Part shown: in pieces, positions 9,317-17,830 of the stretch
How positions within the stretch are numbered: position 1 is the stretch's first letter
Layout of the letters: the number at the start of each line of letters is the position of its first letter
Source: Candidatus Poribacteria bacterium
Lineage (GTDB): Bacteria > Poribacteria > WGA-4E > PCPOR2b
Direction: 5' to 3'
Length of the DNA stretch: 38,770 nt
Assembly: GCA_022567695.1 (NCBI GenBank)
Contig: JADFGN010000007.1
Span: 1-38,770, forward strand
Made by a program: the position numbers and the translations under genes
Notes under the pieces: model-generated
What the model was told of the DNA's origin: nothing
Databases searched by the model: none
What the model saw: the letters and a program-made list of their open reading frames with translations, nothing else

Positions 9317-9665
9317 TACGACGACGCTCGATCAGTATTTGCATAATGCAATCCTCCAGAGTGCCGTTGAGCGAAATATCCAAGTCGCCATCCAGTGTAT
9401 GTTGGACATCGGCAATCACATCATTGCAGAGGATGAGTTTCGTCCTCCAGAAGACAACGAAGATATACTTGAAATTTTATCTAGCGCAAAAATCATCTCA
9501 CGCGAGTTCTTTCAGAAGATTAAAGGAATTGGTGGATTTCGCAACATACTGGTTCATAACTATCTTGATATTGATTCCGAGAAAGTCTATGGTTACCTTG
9601 AAGGTGATATTGATGATTTCGAGCAGTTCGCAAAATTCATCATAGATTACCTCGCTCGGACATAA
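9237..9665 (+). CDS. hepT: HepT-type HEPN toxin (DUF86)
   Basis: I place the start at the ATG 9237-9239, which has AAGGAGG six bases upstream. Longer in-frame starts lie inside mntA and lack one. The 142-residue product is helical and contains FRNILVHNY (Arg102, His107, Tyr109), the RX4HXY motif of HepT. Arg and His form the RNase active site of HEPN domains, and the tyrosine is the residue AMPylated by MntA in characterised pairs. With all three residues present the toxin should be active. The 80-bp overlap with mntA implies coupled expression with the antitoxin first. Confidence 0.9.
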   Translation: MVVSKAVINARLRKLRDCLANLRTIRDTTTLDQYLHNAILQSAVERNIQVAIQCMLDIGNHIIAEDEFRPPEDNEDILEILSSAKIISREFFQKIKGIGGFRNILVHNYLDIDSEKVYGYLEGDIDDFEQFAKFIIDYLART

Positions 9666-9716
9666 GTTTTCGTCGTCCCTAGACCGGTCAAGTTCAAGCA
9701 AGTTTCAGGATTAAAT

Positions 9717-9782
9717 TTGTCATTCTGAGCGGAGCGAAGAATCTGGGAAGCAGAGACTCTTCGCTCCGCTCAGAGTGACAAG
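9717..9782. repeat. Palindromic intergenic repeat (28-bp arms)
   Basis: The arms 9717-9744 and 9754-9781 are inverted copies with about three mismatches around a 9-base loop; the core GAGCGGAGCGAAGA pairs with TCTTCGCTCCGCTC. Elements with a GAGCGnAGCGAAGAATCT core are dispersed in many bacterial genomes. It lies between hepT and the dehydratase gene and could act as a bidirectional terminator or as a MITE-like element, though no T-run follows. Confidence 0.8.
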
Positions 9783-9841
9783 AAATCGATGGTTTTAGTT
9801 TTATTATTTAAACTCGCATAATGTGCTAAAGAGAGGATTAT

Positions 9842-12550
9842 ATGACAAACGCATACGATTTTAATGATATTGCAAGGCTTCCGGCACCCGATGATAACGT
9901 CGCAATCGCAACGAGAGCGATAGACGCCGGTTCAGAAATCCGTTACGAAAAAGAACGACTCACCCTTTCCCATACCGTTTTGGAGGGACACCGATTCGCG
10001 ATTCGGGAAATCTCGGAACGCGAGCCGCTACTCTCATGGGGATTGACCTTCGGCTTTGCGTTGACCGAGATTCAGCCGGGCGATTATGTATGCAATCAGA
10101 AGATGATTGACTCGCTTTCTTTGAGAAACCTAAACTTTGAATTGCCATCGCGCCCAAATTTCAAAGATCAAATTATCCCGTACATCCTTGATGAAGATAA
10201 GTTTAGACCGGGAACGCAGGTGTCTCGCTATGACCATGATCGATTTTTCTTGGGCTATCAGCGGGAAGGGAATCGCGGGGTCGGGACCCGAAATTACATC
10301 GTAGTTATGGGCACAACTTCGCGGACCTCTGGTTTTGCCAAGGTGCTGGCAGATCGATTCAAAGACATCACGACCAACTATGATCGAATTGATGGGGTTG
10401 TTGCTCTGACGCATACCGAAGGTGGTGAGGGCAGAAAACCTAATAATCTGGACATGTTGCTTCGGACACTGGCAGGCTTTATGGTTCACCCGAACGTTGG
10501 CGCAATTTTAGCCGTTGACTACGGTTCAGAAGCAGTTACCAACCAGATGCTTCAGCATTATCTGACGCAACACAGCTACCCGATCGATAACCTGCTTCAT
10601 CGCTTTTTCACCATCGAAGGCGGTTTTGATGCGAATTTGGACAAGGGCGCGGGGGTCATCAAAGGATGGTTGGACACGGTCAACGCGATGGAGCGTACAG
10701 AGCAACCCATTTCTAACATCAAGATTGCGCTTCAGTGTGGTGGCTCAGACGCATTTTCAGGTGTATCCGGCAATCCACTCGCTGCGTATGTTGCGAAAGA
10801 GGTCATCCGTTATGGCGGCACAGCCAACCTCGCGGAAACGGACGAGTTAATTGGATCCGAGCATTATGTTCTTCAAAACGTCAAAGATCTGGAAACGGCG
10901 AACAAATTTCTCTCAACCGTCGAGCGATTTAAGGAACGTGCGAGTTGGCATGGGCATTCAGTAGAGGCGAACCCATCCGGCGGCAACAATTTTCGGGGGC
11001 TGTATAATATCGGGATTAAATCGATTGGTGCGGCGATGAAGCGACACCCTGATGTGCGTCTCGACTATGTGATCGATTACAGTGAACCGATGCACCAACC
11101 GGGTTATTATTTTATGGACAGTCCGGGAAACGACCTCGAAAGCATTGCCGGGCAGGTTGCGTCTGGGTCGAACATGATCTTTTTTGTGACCGGAAACGGT
11201 TCGATTACGAACTTTCCTTTTGTGCCGACGATTAAAATTGTCACGACCACGGGGCGATACAATCTGCTAAAAAAAGATATGGACGTGAATGCCGGGGCGT
11301 ATCTCGACGGAACCTCGATGGAGGAATTGGGGCAACAAATGCTGGAGCGCACGATTGACGTCGCGTCCGGTGAAAGGTCAGTTGGCGAGAAGGCCGGGCA
11401 TTCTCAAGTTTCTCTTTGGCGAGATTGGAAACAGACAGGCCCCACCGATCTGCAACCCATGTTGGTTTCCTCCGACGTGCAAGATGGCAAACCTTTGCCT
11501 ATCAACGCGACTCCGACTCATTTCACATTTCGAGCCATCGAAACGGAATCCGGTTGCCGAAGCGATCAGGTCGGTTTGGTGCTTCCGACCAGTTTATGCT
11601 CCGGGCAGATTGCTCAGATGATTACCGATCGCTTGAATGAACAAGGGGTCGGGCGCGAAAAAGGAATCTCGCGCTTTGTCGCACTGCCTCACACCGAAGG
11701 TTGCGGTGTGTCGGGTGGAAGGTCCGAGGAGATTTATACACGTACCCTCATTGGGCACCTGATTCACCCCATTGTTGCACAGGGGTTGCTTTTGGAGCAT
11801 GGCTGCGAAAAGACACACAATGACCACATGGCGAATGCACTTAAAAAACTCGACGTCTCCCTTGAGCACTATGGTTGGGCAAGCGTACAACTTGATGGCG
11901 GAATCGAGGCGGTCATCCAAAAAGTGGAGAATTGGTTTAGGAGTGTTTTTGCGCCAATGCCTTCGCCGCGTTATACCGAAGTGGGTTTGGAATATCTGCG
12001 CGTCGGACTAACATCAAGCGGAAAAGTGACCGAAGCTGTTGCACAAAATCTTGCGAAATTGACTCAGAACATCGTGGGTGGAGGCGGAACTATCGTTGTT
12101 CCGGAGAATGCGACGTTTTTGCGTTCATCTGTGTACATCCAAAATGTACTCGGCGATTTGGAGGTCAGAAACACACTGGCCTACGGTCAAAATGTTGTCG
12201 AACCGGGATTTCATATCATGGAGACCCCCACAGATCACCCCGCAGAAACATTGACGGGATTGGGTGCAACGGGCGTGGATGTGATGCTAGCTCATATTGT
12301 GGGTCATCCCCTGCAAGCACATCGCATGATTCCGCTAATCCAAGTGACGGCTGATGAGACAACGCGGTCTTTTTATGAAGCCGATTTAGATCTCGTGGCT
12401 TCAGCGACAGATCGAACATTGGAGGCGTTTTCACGCGAAACCCTTGAATTGATTCTGGATGTCGCTTCTTGTCGCTACACGCCCAAACTCTACGGAAAGG
12501 GGAATACGGATTTCCAATTTACGCGGGGATTGTTAGGCATTTCTATGTAA
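9842..12550 (+). CDS. UxaA/altronate dehydratase family protein with internal duplication
   Basis: The 902-residue protein is nearly twice the usual 500 residues of UxaA. Residues about 15-85 form a SAF-type domain (GHRFAIREI, LTEIQPGDYV). Residues about 135-480 match the core dehydratase: GYQREGNRGVGTRNYIVV, LTHTEGGEG, LQCGGSDAFSGVSGNP (Cys299), FMDSPGNDLESIAGQVASG. Residues about 560-870 repeat the whole pattern: SDQVGLVLPTS, PHTEGCGVSGG (Cys621), HIMETPTDHPAETLTGLGATG. The family removes water from sugar acids such as D-altronate or galactarate in uronate catabolism. GAGAGGA lies 7 bases before the ATG. The exact substrate is unknown, but neighbouring sugar-isomerase and sulfatase genes fit polysaccharide breakdown. 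Confidence 0.85.
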   Translation: MTNAYDFNDIARLPAPDDNVAIATRAIDAGSEIRYEKERLTLSHTVLEGHRFAIREISEREPLLSWGLTFGFALTEIQPGDYVCNQKMIDSLSLRNLNFELPSRPNFKDQIIPYILDEDKFRPGTQVSRYDHDRFFLGYQREGNRGVGTRNYIVVMGTTSRTSGFAKVLADRFKDITTNYDRIDGVVALTHTEGGEGRKPNNLDMLLRTLAGFMVHPNVGAILAVDYGSEAVTNQMLQHYLTQHSYPIDNLLHRFFTIEGGFDANLDKGAGVIKGWLDTVNAMERTEQPISNIKIALQCGGSDAFSGVSGNPLAAYVAKEVIRYGGTANLAETDELIGSEHYVLQNVKDLETANKFLSTVERFKERASWHGHSVEANPSGGNNFRGLYNIGIKSIGAAMKRHPDVRLDYVIDYSEPMHQPGYYFMDSPGNDLESIAGQVASGSNMIFFVTGNGSITNFPFVPTIKIVTTTGRYNLLKKDMDVNAGAYLDGTSMEELGQQMLERTIDVASGERSVGEKAGHSQVSLWRDWKQTGPTDLQPMLVSSDVQDGKPLPINATPTHFTFRAIETESGCRSDQVGLVLPTSLCSGQIAQMITDRLNEQGVGREKGISRFVALPHTEGCGVSGGRSEEIYTRTLIGHLIHPIVAQGLLLEHGCEKTHNDHMANALKKLDVSLEHYGWASVQLDGGIEAVIQKVENWFRSVFAPMPSPRYTEVGLEYLRVGLTSSGKVTEAVAQNLAKLTQNIVGGGGTIVVPENATFLRSSVYIQNVLGDLEVRNTLAYGQNVVEPGFHIMETPTDHPAETLTGLGATGVDVMLAHIVGHPLQAHRMIPLIQVTADETTRSFYEADLDLVASATDRTLEAFSRETLELILDVASCRYTPKLYGKGNTDFQFTRGLLGISM

Positions 12551-12582
12551 CTGATGCCATCTCTCCTGAATTGTCAGCCGTT

Positions 12583-12885
12583 TTATTTTTCTTCAACTCT
12601 CACGTGCTCAACCCCATTTGATACAAGCCACTCTAATAAGTCTTCCTGCTCGTCCGTAATTTCAATCTCTGCTTGGTGCTTATCATCCAACGGCGAGACG
12701 ATATAAAAGACACCGTCTTCAAGCAATTCAGAAGTTCGTTCAAGCGGGAAGGCGTATTCATCGGGTTTCTGAGTATCGCGAATTTCACCTTCCGTGAAAT
12801 ATTGGAGTTGCTTTCTCAGCGTGGGTGAAATTTCGTAAGGTTCAATCTCCGGTTTATTTAGCGAGTAAACAAGATATTTGGCCAT
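12583..12885 (-). CDS. Hypothetical protein, 100 residues
   Basis: I do not recognise a family. The product MAKYLVYSLNKPEIEPYEIS... is acidic and mixed alpha/beta, has no signal peptide or membrane segment, and ends with an EDLLEWLVSNGVEHVRVEE segment. I prefer the ATG at 12883-12885, with AGGAAAGTG upstream, over an ATG ten codons earlier that has none. It converges with the dehydratase gene, the stops being 32 bp apart. Confidence 0.6.
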   Translation of the reverse strand: MAKYLVYSLNKPEIEPYEISPTLRKQLQYFTEGEIRDTQKPDEYAFPLERTSELLEDGVFYIVSPLDDKHQAEIEITDEQEDLLEWLVSNGVEHVRVEEK

Positions 12886-13104
12886 TTTCACTTTCCTATT
12901 GTTGTTTTGATTCAAAAGTTTAGAATCTATATTCTACCACGCAAAAGTTGCGGCTGCAATCAACCTTATGCGAATTCGCTGGTTAATTCAGAGTTGCGCT
13001 TCATGCCTTTCAGCCTGTTGTGTAAATTGCTGAGAGGCCACGATTATTGCGGGCTATTTTGACATGAACCCAAATCCTTAATTGGTTAGAGTTAGGAGGC
13101 AAAT

Positions 13105-14616
13105 ATGGCAGATGCACACGACGATTCAAGAGATTCGTCAAGACAAACAGTTGACGGTGGATGTCTACCGGATTGGGAAGTCGCCAATCTCCCGGCACCT
13201 CCACCCTATCGTTTCGGTCGGGCATTTCGGAGCATTTTGGGACCGGGAATCATCGCGCTCGCTGGCTCAATTGGTAGCGGCGAGTGGCTACTGGGTCCGG
13301 CAATCACGGCTCAATACGGTGGTCGCTTGCTTTGGATTGCGACGGTCGCAATTCTTCTTCAAGTGATCCTCAACACAGAGGCAATACGCTATACACTCTA
13401 CACAGGCGAACCAATGTTTAGTGGCTACATGCGGTGTAAGCCCGGGTCGCGGTTCTGGGCATTTTTTTACTCGATTATCGATTTTTTCGGTATCTGGCCG
13501 GGCTGGGCGATGGCCGCTGCAACAGCCATCGGCGCGGCATATCTTGGGTACATGCCCCAAGAGGCAGACCAAGGAACAGTCCGTGCTTTCGCCTACATCA
13601 TATTTTTCGCTTGCCTAGCGATTGTGCTATTTGGTGGAAAAATCTATAACGCACTTGAGAAAGTGCAACTGTTTATGGTGATCTGGATTATCGGCTACCT
13701 TGTCATCATCGATCTTTTTATGGTGCCGCCGAGAGTTTGGTGGACGGTTATCAAAGGCTTCCTTAGCTTCGGTGCATTGCCCGCACCACAAGAAGGCGGT
13801 GGTGGGATTGATTGGCTATTGCTCGGCGCATTTGCGGCTTACGCAGGGAGTGGCGGCTTGGGAAACGTCACGATCTCCAACTATGTCCGCGACAAAGGTT
13901 GGGGTATGAGCAGCCTTGTCGGTGCTATCCCGTCCATCATTGGTGGGCAACAGGTAACGCTTTCACATTTCGGCAAGGTTTTTCGGATCAGCCCTGAAAA
14001 TCTGCAACGCTTCCGTGAATGGTGGAAATATAATCAGTTCGAGCAGTATTATATTTGGGTTATTGGTTGCTTCATCGGTATGGCCTTACCAGCGATGCTG
14101 ACAATTGCGTTTGTTCCGACAGGACAAGTGATTGATCAATGGTCAGCGGCCGCATTCCAAGCAGAAGGTCTTGCGGCGAAAGGTGGTCGAATCCTCTGGT
14201 ATCTCACATTGTTATGTGGATTTTGGGTGCTTTTTTCAACACAGTTGGGGGGTGTGGACAGCGTACCTCGCCGATACACGGACATCATCTGGACAGGGTT
14301 TTCAAGGGTACGAAAGATGGACGAGCATAACGCCAAGTGGATCTACTACCCCATCCTTATTCTTTACATTGTGTGGGGTATGATTGCGATGTATCTCGCG
14401 AAGCCATTCTTCATGATCTTGGTTTCTGCAACAGTTGGTGGCTACCTGTTGGTGATTACTTCTCTGCACACGCTCTACGTCAATCGGAAATTCCTACCGA
14501 AAGAAATCCAGCCACCCCTTTGGCGTCAGATTGGCCTGGTTTTATGCGCGGTGTTTTACGGAACTTTTGGGACGCTGACAGTAATTCAGAAGGTAACGGA
14601 ACTTTTGGTACGCTGA
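13105..14616 (+). CDS. Nramp-like transporter homologue with altered metal-site motifs
   Basis: The 503-residue protein has about eleven hydrophobic helices starting near residue 45 and an N-terminal cytoplasmic tail of about 35 residues. The overall pattern (GPGIIALAGSIGSGEW in helix 1; GSGGLGNVTISNY in the helix-6 region) matches the Nramp/APC-fold family. The classical metal ligands are changed: DPGN in helix 1 is GSGE, and the MPH-type motif of helix 6 is absent. The substrate may therefore not be Mn or Fe. TAGGAGG precedes the ATG. The C-terminus is disturbed by a 38-bp tandem duplication (14558-14633), so the annotated end VTELLVR is probably not ancestral. Without one copy the frame continues to a stop at 14658-14660 and ends VIVPYILVK. 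Confidence 0.8.
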   Translation: MADAHDDSRDSSRQTVDGGCLPDWEVANLPAPPPYRFGRAFRSILGPGIIALAGSIGSGEWLLGPAITAQYGGRLLWIATVAILLQVILNTEAIRYTLYTGEPMFSGYMRCKPGSRFWAFFYSIIDFFGIWPGWAMAAATAIGAAYLGYMPQEADQGTVRAFAYIIFFACLAIVLFGGKIYNALEKVQLFMVIWIIGYLVIIDLFMVPPRVWWTVIKGFLSFGALPAPQEGGGGIDWLLLGAFAAYAGSGGLGNVTISNYVRDKGWGMSSLVGAIPSIIGGQQVTLSHFGKVFRISPENLQRFREWWKYNQFEQYYIWVIGCFIGMALPAMLTIAFVPTGQVIDQWSAAAFQAEGLAAKGGRILWYLTLLCGFWVLFSTQLGGVDSVPRRYTDIIWTGFSRVRKMDEHNAKWIYYPILILYIVWGMIAMYLAKPFFMILVSATVGGYLLVITSLHTLYVNRKFLPKEIQPPLWRQIGLVLCAVFYGTFGTLTVIQKVTELLVR

Positions 14617-14633
14617 CAGTAATTCAGATGGTA
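14558..14633. repeat. 38-bp tandem duplication at the 3' end of the transporter gene
   Basis: Two adjacent 38-bp units (14558-14595 and 14596-14633) differ at only two positions. Because 38 is not a multiple of three, the second unit shifts the reading frame. Removing one unit gives an open frame of exactly 506 codons ending at 14660. Confidence 0.9.
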
Positions 14634-14718
14634 ATCGTGCCTTACATCTTGGTCAAGTAGTGCAGTGTAAAATAGGTGTTGGTATGTAGCCGAATTTGCA
14701 AAAATGCGCGAGGTTCTT

Positions 14719-14751
14719 CCTTTTATCTATCGTCTCCGGACTCGACGATCC
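14719..14751. repeat. Dispersed palindromic element (copy 1)
   Basis: The element centres on ATCGTC (14729-14734) and GACGAT (14744-14749) around a 9-base loop. The same core with matching flanks occurs in the opposite orientation at 17951-17983. It lies between the transporter and the ThrRS-editing gene, downstream of both. Confidence 0.65.
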
Positions 14752-14786
14752 CACCCGAAGGGTTCGGTTCTGAACACATTGCAACT

Positions 14787-15197
14787 TTAGATTTCTTTAA
14801 AGACCCGACCGAGTGATTCACCGCTGACATGGAGGGAGAATTCGTGCAGATACCCAAATGGTGTCATCTCAACCGTAAAACCGGTGTTCTCCAAACGCTT
14901 TCGGGCATCGATTAGGATGTGGTGGGCAAATTCTGGGGAGGATTTACTTGTGGCGAGGTGGGAGAAGGAATGGAGGACAATATTCTTGCTGGCAAATTTA
15001 CCGGCAAGCCATTTGATGTTTTTTATCATCTTCGTCAAAATCTTACGCGAATCCGCTTCGTCTTTAGCTTCGGCATGGACAAAAATCACAACCGCGTCTT
15101 GGATGCGCTGATTGCTTTGGGTTTCTTCGGCAGAATCAAGCACCTTGTGGGTTGTTTTGAACCAAAACTCATGCGCGTAAAACATCAATAGCTTCAC
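14787..15197 (-). CDS. Free-standing threonyl-tRNA synthetase editing domain (archaeal type)
   Basis: The 136-residue product matches the N-terminal editing domain of archaeal ThrRS (tRNA-Thr_ED, a D-aminoacyl-tRNA-deacylase fold). It opens KLLMFYAHEFWF, has VVIFVHAEAKDE in the middle, then NIVLHSFSHLATSKSSPEFAHHIL, and closes with TPFGYLHEFSLHVSGESL. Such a domain removes serine from Ser-tRNA(Thr). No synthetase domain follows, so it would act in trans. I chose GTG at 15195-15197: AAGGAG lies 7 bases upstream and the GTG overlaps the upstream TGA as GTGA. An ATG six codons earlier has no such site. In the archaeal motif PFGYYK the lysine is important, and here that position is His (PFGYLH), so altered activity is possible. 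Confidence 0.82.
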   Translation of the reverse strand: MKLLMFYAHEFWFKTTHKVLDSAEETQSNQRIQDAVVIFVHAEAKDEADSRKILTKMIKNIKWLAGKFASKNIVLHSFSHLATSKSSPEFAHHILIDARKRLENTGFTVEMTPFGYLHEFSLHVSGESLGRVFKEI

Positions 15198-16108
15198 GCT
15201 TGTTCTCCTTGCCATTCATTTTCCAAGAATCTCAAGCACTCGCGCCAATAAGCAACCACATACTTTTTGACGTTATCTGGCTTATCCGCGAGGTCGAGGT
15301 AGTGACCTACCCACCCAAGCAGGCGCTCTCGGGAGGCTTTCTGAATCTCCCCGCGCTCTGCATCATAGACGATGTCACGGAAGTTATCCAGATCAGCCGG
15401 GTCGAGGTGGAAGTCAATCTCACGATAGAGAAGCAGATTCACCATCAACGCCGTAGTAATTTCTCGGGCGGTGTCACCGTCGGTGTTGGGTGGATACTCG
15501 ACCGCGAAAAGTTTTGCCGTCGGTAGGGAGTGCAAATAACTCGACCGATAGTTGATATGATCTAACTGTTGCGTAGCAACAGTCAAATCTATCAGACGAG
15601 TGATTGGGCGAGGTGGGGAGATCTGGTAAAGCACAACCTGTGGCGTATTAATGACCAGTTTATGTTTCGGTATAGCTTCGATAAATTCGCGCTCCCACTC
15701 GTTATAAACTGGTATCTTCAGTGTTTCGGGCGAAACCAATACCGCCTGTTTGAGCGTATCTTGGGAGTGCTTCACTAACTTATCGATGAGCGTGTTCCCA
15801 ATCTGAAAGAATCTGATAATCTCGTTTCTATTTAATAAACGTACAGCTTTATCCAAATCGCCTTGGCTGCCGTATTCCAGCCCCAAGCTGCTCAACAGAA
15901 ATGTATCTTGGATGTGCTTTCGGAGTTCTGAACGAGAGGAGAAATCTTCCGCCTTAATTGTGATTAGCTTATGAGATAGCGCAGCAATTTCTTGGTGAAT
16001 TGAGTCGACTTTCTCATGGACAATTTCGCCGATGTCATGCCCATGAGAAAGGGTTTGCGCCAAGAATAACCGGCTATCGTAGTAAGCGAGCGTATCAATT
16101 TCAAACAT
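15194..16108 (-). CDS. DUF6178-like C-terminal half protein
   Basis: A soluble, helical protein of about 304 residues beginning MFEIDTLAYYDSRLFLAQTL. Segments such as LSSLGLEYGSQGDLDKAVRLLNRNEIIRFFQIGNTLIDKL resemble the second half of DUF6178 proteins, which are usually single chains of 500-600 residues. The first half seems to be encoded by the gene just upstream. The start is uncertain: the ATG at 16106-16108 lies 16 bp past the upstream stop, while in-frame starts at 16144 (ATG) and 16153 (TTG) overlap that gene. None has a strong ribosome binding site. Its stop overlaps the GTG of the editing-domain gene, so the two are translationally coupled. Function unknown. Confidence 0.55.
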   Translation of the reverse strand: MFEIDTLAYYDSRLFLAQTLSHGHDIGEIVHEKVDSIHQEIAALSHKLITIKAEDFSSRSELRKHIQDTFLLSSLGLEYGSQGDLDKAVRLLNRNEIIRFFQIGNTLIDKLVKHSQDTLKQAVLVSPETLKIPVYNEWEREFIEAIPKHKLVINTPQVVLYQISPPRPITRLIDLTVATQQLDHINYRSSYLHSLPTAKLFAVEYPPNTDGDTAREITTALMVNLLLYREIDFHLDPADLDNFRDIVYDAERGEIQKASRERLLGWVGHYLDLADKPDNVKKYVVAYWRECLRFLENEWQGEQA

Positions 16109-16124
16109 CTGCTTTTGTGGATTC

Positions 16125-16916
16125 TTACTTCTCTGTATCCTCATCAAGTTCAAGGTTGTTGAGATCGACCTTCTGAAGAACCTCCTCCTCAGTTATATTG
16201 ATGCCGGCGGCTTGATCGCGTTCTTGCACACGTTCATCGCGCTCATCTTTGACACGCTCGACAGCAGCCTCGATTTCAATATCGACATCCTCCTCTTTAT
16301 CAAGGGCAAAAATCTCATAGAGGAGATGGATAAAGAGATCTTCGTCAGCTTCCCAAATCGCCTCTATGATCGCTTTAGACTGCTCGTCAGCATACTCAAT
16401 TCCGGCATATGACGGATCGACCAATCCCGCTTCAATAAACAGTGCTTTGAAGTCCGTATTCAACTCTATCCGATTACGCAGCAGAATAGCGAGTACCCTT
16501 ATATCAATCTGAGTGAGCAAACGGCTAAGTTCATCTCTGTCACATTCAGATAACTCAAAAAGCCAGAGATTCAACGCTTTATCATCAATTTTGCCGTTAC
16601 GCCAAACGGCAAGATCCATCATCTCTTCAAACTGCTCGGATGTAAGACATGGCAATAGGATCGACGCATATCCGGTGCCTAGCATCGTATCGAGAACTTG
16701 CAAAACATCTTCTGTTGGGCTTTCCTGAATAAGCTCTGTACAATCTGGAACTAAATAGTATAATTCCTCTCGAACTCGTGGATCGCGTGTCGATGAGATG
16801 ATCTCCAACTGCTGCTCCATTGCATAGCTCTGAAACAACGCTTCAGCCTTTGGCACTGGCATTGCCAACAATTTTTGCGCTTCCAAATGTGGGTCAACAA
16901 GCTCAGTATGGTTCAC
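16125..16916 (-). CDS. DUF6178-like N-terminal half protein
   Basis: The product of about 263 residues contains ELYYLVPDCTELIQESPTED and LPCLTSEQFEEMMDLAVWRNGKIDDKALNLWLFEL, close to the LP-x-LYxLIK and ASPEQLQxxLDLDxW pattern of DUF6178. A charged, Asp/Glu/Arg-rich tail (about residues 200-263) replaces the rest of the family domain. I favour GTG at 16914-16916, nine bases after GAGGAGG, over a GTG at 16958 without a site. It heads a three-gene operon with the DUF6178 C-half and the ThrRS-editing domain. Function unknown. Confidence 0.6.
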   Translation of the reverse strand: MNHTELVDPHLEAQKLLAMPVPKAEALFQSYAMEQQLEIISSTRDPRVREELYYLVPDCTELIQESPTEDVLQVLDTMLGTGYASILLPCLTSEQFEEMMDLAVWRNGKIDDKALNLWLFELSECDRDELSRLLTQIDIRVLAILLRNRIELNTDFKALFIEAGLVDPSYAGIEYADEQSKAIIEAIWEADEDLFIHLLYEIFALDKEEDVDIEIEAAVERVKDERDERVQERDQAAGINITEEEVLQKVDLNNLELDEDTEK

Positions 16917-16997
16917 AGCATCATTCCTCCTCAATTCGCTGTAGTGCAAGCTGAACACTATGAAATCCCAATGCCAACTTGCGTCACTGAGAAATGA

Positions 16998-17762
16998 TTA
17001 GAAATTGTCTCTAACAAAGGTGAGATTTTTTATCGCAGAAGCGATAGGATGGTCCTTAGACGGTGTTTCTAACACGAACCAACTATCATAACCGATCGCA
17101 TGAGCGGATTCAAAAACCGCAGAAAAATCAACGTCACCCTCACCCGCATGATTTCCGCCCGTATCTTTAATGTGCATTTGTACAATCCCATTTCCGAGTT
17201 GTCGAATCTCTGTGGGGGAATCGTATCCAAAACTCGTTGCATTGCCCATATCGTAGTACACACCAACAGCCGATGATCCAACCTGATCGATAATCTGCTG
17301 ATGGTCGTCGGCATCCAGCGTCGATTCAATGGCAAGAAAGACATTCTCCCGTTCTGCCATCTCCGCGGCGGCTTTGAACCCATCAATGAAACGTGATGCC
17401 GTAATATGTTCTTTTTCAATCTTTCCGTTGCCAAAGAACGGAACGAGGATTACCTTTGTCCCCAATAGCGGACAAGTTTCGGCAAGGTGTCGTAACATCT
17501 CGATTCCTTCCGCGCGTTTATCATCGTCGGGATGCATGAAAGTATATGCAGTAAATCCTCCCGGTGAAAGCGAAGAAACCTCGATTCCTGCGGCATTCGC
17601 TAACTCCTTGATTTTATCAATCCCATCCTCCTGCCAAAGGAGATGTGGACGATAATCCACGCCAGTACAGATCTCGATGCCATCAAAACCCATCTCTTTC
17701 GCTTTGCCAAATGCCTCTTCAAACGGCATACGTAGCATGCCGTCTCGAATACCGACCTTCAT
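16998..17762 (-). CDS. Sugar phosphate isomerase/epimerase (xylose isomerase-like TIM barrel)
   Basis: The 254-residue protein follows the AP_endonuc_2 TIM-barrel pattern. Four metal-binding residues are visible: Glu146 in FLAIEST, Asp171 in VYYDMGN, His197 in VQMHIKD and Glu232 in FVLETP. Such enzymes isomerise or epimerise keto-sugars or cyclitols. GAGGAGAG lies 5 bases before the ATG. A second, distantly related copy is at 18683-19450. With the oxidoreductase, SDR and sulfatase genes nearby it fits a sugar or inositol-type catabolic group, but the substrate is unknown. Confidence 0.85.
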   Translation of the reverse strand: MKVGIRDGMLRMPFEEAFGKAKEMGFDGIEICTGVDYRPHLLWQEDGIDKIKELANAAGIEVSSLSPGGFTAYTFMHPDDDKRAEGIEMLRHLAETCPLLGTKVILVPFFGNGKIEKEHITASRFIDGFKAAAEMAERENVFLAIESTLDADDHQQIIDQVGSSAVGVYYDMGNATSFGYDSPTEIRQLGNGIVQMHIKDTGGNHAGEGDVDFSAVFESAHAIGYDSWFVLETPSKDHPIASAIKNLTFVRDNF

Positions 17763-17830
17763 ATTCTCTCCTCATGTCATTTTCAGACTGTAAAAATTTT
17801 AAACAGCATAGTAAATCGCGGCAGAAGTTT

